The translations under genes were made by a program, and so were the position numbers. A stretch of DNA of 64,000 bases from NCBI GenBank assembly GCA_963842065.1, contig CAWJEW010000006.1, positions 485,582-549,581 on the forward strand. The letters are read 5' to 3'. Shown here piece after piece: positions 61,622-64,000 of the stretch; within the stretch, counting starts at the first letter, position 1; every line of letters starts with the position of its first letter. The DNA comes from CAITWD01 sp963842065 (GTDB lineage: Bacteria; Actinomycetota; Thermoleophilia; Miltoncostaeales; Miltoncostaeaceae). Under the pieces are notes generated by a model. That model was not told the DNA's origin and ran no database searches. It saw only the letters and a list, made by a program, of their open reading frames with translations.

Positions 61622-64000
61622 CCTCCCCGCCGCCGCCAGATCCCACGGCCCCGCCCACCGGCCCCGAGGAGACCGAGGCCCGCGAGACTGCCCGCGCCCG
61701 GCGGGGGCGCCGACGCATGCGCGTCATCTACGACGCGCCCACCCGTGGCCGCGTCCGCAAGGCGGTCATCGGCGTGCCCCTGCCGACCGGCGCACTCGAG
61801 GACGAGCTGCTTCCCAAGCGCCTGGCGCTCCCGGTGTTCGCCTCGGACGCCCTCTCGTCGGTGGCGTACGCGACCGAGGCCGCGCTGTTGGTGCTCGTCG
61901 TTGCGTCCGCGAGCGCGGCCAAGTACGTCGTGCCGGTCAGCATCGCGGTGGCCGCGCTGTTGGCGATCGTGGTCGCGTCGTATCGCCAGACGGTCCACGC
62001 CTACCCGCAGGGCGGCGGCGCGTACATCGTCGCCGGCGACCAACTTGGTGAGATGGCGGGCCTGATCGCCGCGGCGTCGCTGCTTGTCGATTACGTGCTG
62101 ACGGTCGCCGTGTCGGTGGCCGCCGGCATCCTGGCGGTGACCTCCGCGGTCACGTGGCTGTCGCCGCTGTTGCTGCCGCTGTCGCTGGTCGCGCTGATCA
62201 TGCTCGCCCTGGTGAACCTGCGCGGGCTGCGCGAATCCGGGCGGGCCTTCGCGCTGCCGACGTACGGGTTCATCCTGCTGATGGGCACGACCATCATCAT
62301 CGGCATGATCCGGGATCTCACCGGCACCCTGCCCCATGCCGTCACGCCGTCGCCCGTGACGACCGGGACCGCCGCGACGATCGGCATCCTGGTGCTGCTG
62401 CGTGCCTTCGCCTCGGGCTGCAGCGCCCTGACCGGTGTCGAGGCCATCGCCAACGGCGTCCAGGCCTTCCGGCCGCCCCAGGCCAAGAACGCCGCCTCGA
62501 CGCTTGGCGTGCTCGGCGTGATCGCGATCTTCCTGTTTCTGGGCGTGACGTACATCGCCTACCGGACCCACGCGATGCCCTCCACGACCGACTCGGTGGT
62601 CTCCCAGGCCACCGCGGCCGTGTGGCACGGACCGGCGATCGGGCAGGTCGGCTACTACCTGGTCCAGATCTTCACCTTCGGGGTGCTCGTGCTGGCGGCC
62701 AACACCGCCTTCCAGGGCTTCCCGCGCCTGATCGGGATGATGGCCCAAAACAGCCACGCCCCGCGCCTGTTCCAGTTCGTCGGCGACCGGCTGGTGTACT
62801 CCAACGGCGTGACCGCGCTGGCGGTGATCTCGGGCGTGCTGCTGATCGGGTTCGATGCGAACGTCAACAACCTGATCCACCTGTACCTGCTGGGCGTGTT
62901 CCTGGCGTTCACGCTCTCCCAAGCCGGCATGGTGCGCTTCTGGTTGCGCAAGCGCCACGAGGGGCACTCTTGGCACGGACTCGCCGGCAAGATCGCGATC
63001 AACGCGTCCGGGGCCGTCGCCACGGCGATCGTGCTCGTGATCATCCTCGGCACGAAGTTCTTCGAGGGCGCCTGGATGGTGACGATCACCATCCCGGTGA
63101 TCGTCGTGCTGTCGATCTTCGTCCATCGCCACTACCGCAGGGTCGAGGTCCTCCTCAAGGACGTCGCGCCCGGCCACGAGCCGGAGCCGGCCGCCCCGCC
63201 GTGCGGGTTCGCGGTCCTTGTCGACCGTCTCGACGAGGGCACCGCGGCCGCCGTCCAGACGGCCAAGCTGATCGCCCAGGGCGAGCCGGTGACCGGGCTG
63301 TTTGTCGGGTTGCGCAGTGACTGGGAGCTCGTCTCGGACGCCTGGCGTCGCGATCATACGATCGACATCCCGCTGGCGCGGATCCCACGCCGCGACGGGG
63401 AGGGCATCGACGGGGTACTCACCTACCTGCGCCGCATGATCCGCGACGACGGCAGCGACCTGTTGGTCGTCCTGCCGCACCACAACCGGCGTGTCTCGCA
63501 CGCGGCGTTCCGGGCCTGGCGCCAGTTCCGGCGCCTGCGCACACGACTGCTGCGCCAACCGCACATCGCGGTCGCCGAGATGCCCAAGTCGATCGCCGGC
63601 CAGTGGTGGGAGGCCGACCATGTCGTCAGCCTCGTGGCGATGGTCAAGGCCAACAAGCCCTCCCTGCACGCCGCCGCGGTGGCGGTGGCGATCTCGGGCG
63701 CCGACACCTCGGCGGTGCATGTCGCCGGCAGCGAGGGCGCCGCGATCTCGGCCGAGGAATGGCGCGAGACGGCGCCGGTGCACCTGGAGATCATCGAGTC
63801 CCCCTATCGCGACTTGGGCGGTCCGCTGGCCTCGGCCGTCCAGGACATCACCCAGGCCGACCGCCGTGCGGTCTGCCTGCTGGTCGTGCCGGAGATCTTG
63901 GTCTCCAAGTGGCGCTTCCTGCACAACCAGCGCACCACGCTGATCCGACGCGCCCTCGTGGACCAGGAGCGCGCGGTCCTCGTGACCGTTCCCTACGCGA
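61618..64000 (+). CDS. APC-family permease, KimA/YdaO-like (potassium uptake), 3' end outside window
   Basis: At least 794 residues; the frame remains open at the window end. A basic cytoplasmic N-terminus (about 60 residues) is followed by about twelve membrane segments beginning LALPVFASDALSSVAYATEA. YPQGGGAYIVAGDQLG is the conserved substrate/ion-site loop of the KimA-like APC branch. A cytoplasmic C-terminal domain starts near residue 510 (FAVLVDRLDEGTAAAVQTAK). KimA of Bacillus imports K+ with protons and is inhibited by c-di-AMP. No c-di-AMP riboswitch was recognised upstream. GTG 61618 overlaps the small frame before it. Amino-acid transport is an alternative. Confidence 0.82.
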   Translation, partial: MTSPPPPDPTAPPTGPEETEARETARARRGRRRMRVIYDAPTRGRVRKAVIGVPLPTGALEDELLPKRLALPVFASDALSSVAYATEAALLVLVVASASAAKYVVPVSIAVAALLAIVVASYRQTVHAYPQGGGAYIVAGDQLGEMAGLIAAASLLVDYVLTVAVSVAAGILAVTSAVTWLSPLLLPLSLVALIMLALVNLRGLRESGRAFALPTYGFILLMGTTIIIGMIRDLTGTLPHAVTPSPVTTGTAATIGILVLLRAFASGCSALTGVEAIANGVQAFRPPQAKNAASTLGVLGVIAIFLFLGVTYIAYRTHAMPSTTDSVVSQATAAVWHGPAIGQVGYYLVQIFTFGVLVLAANTAFQGFPRLIGMMAQNSHAPRLFQFVGDRLVYSNGVTALAVISGVLLIGFDANVNNLIHLYLLGVFLAFTLSQAGMVRFWLRKRHEGHSWHGLAGKIAINASGAVATAIVLVIILGTKFFEGAWMVTITIPVIVVLSIFVHRHYRRVEVLLKDVAPGHEPEPAAPPCGFAVLVDRLDEGTAAAVQTAKLIAQGEPVTGLFVGLRSDWELVSDAWRRDHTIDIPLARIPRRDGEGIDGVLTYLRRMIRDDGSDLLVVLPHHNRRVSHAAFRAWRQFRRLRTRLLRQPHIAVAEMPKSIAGQWWEADHVVSLVAMVKANKPSLHAAAVAVAISGADTSAVHVAGSEGAAISAEEWRETAPVHLEIIESPYRDLGGPLASAVQDITQADRRAVCLLVVPEILVSKWRFLHNQRTTLIRRALVDQERAVLVTVPYA

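Noticed and set aside
61294..63924. An 876-codon open frame on the minus strand opposite the permease
   Set aside because: Its product is low-complexity (H/R/D/G-rich) without domains and is the antisense of a clear APC permease; it arises from high GC.
1..64000. CRISPR array
   Set aside because: No regularly spaced short repeats were noticed; the only tandem repeats are the 105-bp unit at 33091 and short microsatellites.

Overview
The window is high-GC DNA of actinobacterial character. The GerW/YtfJ-type protein, PhoB/OmpR two-component pair, stand-alone LigD polymerase domain, KimA-like permease, two spherulin-4 proteins and apparently leaderless promoters together suggest the phylum Actinomycetota, perhaps class Thermoleophilia. 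That class assignment is inference. No rRNA and no intact tRNA was seen.

Layout. (1) 2-634: 3' end of an acyl-CoA synthetase gene. (2) About 794-9886: a 9.1-kb integrative element bounded by 25-bp direct repeats of a tRNA 3' end. It carries a tyrosine recombinase, a divergent repressor/early-gene switch, a leftward operon with a RepA-like AAA ATPase and an HK97-protease-like protein, and cargo at the far end (an FkbM methyltransferase, a DUF4926/DUF6883 pair, a broken HNH gene). It resembles a phage satellite more than a complete prophage. (3) 10285-17956: GH5 cellulase, a BcsA-like GT2, an ArnT-like GT-C protein, a DivIVA/RodZ-like fusion, a DUF1361 membrane protein and a GerW-like protein. 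(4) 18336-20641: relics of another phage (HNH, terminase pieces, a RepA-like/terminase chimera) carrying an IS982-family insertion. (5) 20840-45255: a large polysaccharide locus. Single-module A-T-TE NRPS-like genes sit divergently beside GH16 genes, in two copies plus a third fragment. A GT2 gene occurs as two near-identical inverted copies. Then comes a leftward operon of ATP-grasp, glycosyltransferases, flippase and membrane proteins, followed by two more GH16 proteins and a sugar-nucleotide epimerase. (6) 45538-64000: LigD polymerase domain, two spherulin-4 (GH135-like) proteins, TatA, a two-component system, an ApbE / ferric-reductase-like / NuoF-like / ferredoxin electron-transfer operon, NUDIX, a phosphofructokinase with PPi-type signature residues, topoisomerase III, a nitroreductase and the start of a KimA-like permease.

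Working together. The glycosyltransferases, flippase, ATP-grasp enzyme and NRPS-like enzymes probably build or decorate an exported polysaccharide, and the GH5, GH16 and spherulin-4 proteins probably trim it. The ApbE operon looks like a membrane electron conduit that may be controlled by an OmpR-type regulator.

Caution: many single-base frameshifts occur (both NRPS genes, one GT2, one GT2 C-terminus, one spherulin-4 tail, one coiled-coil protein). Some are probably genuine decay within duplicated DNA, but assembly indels cannot be excluded.
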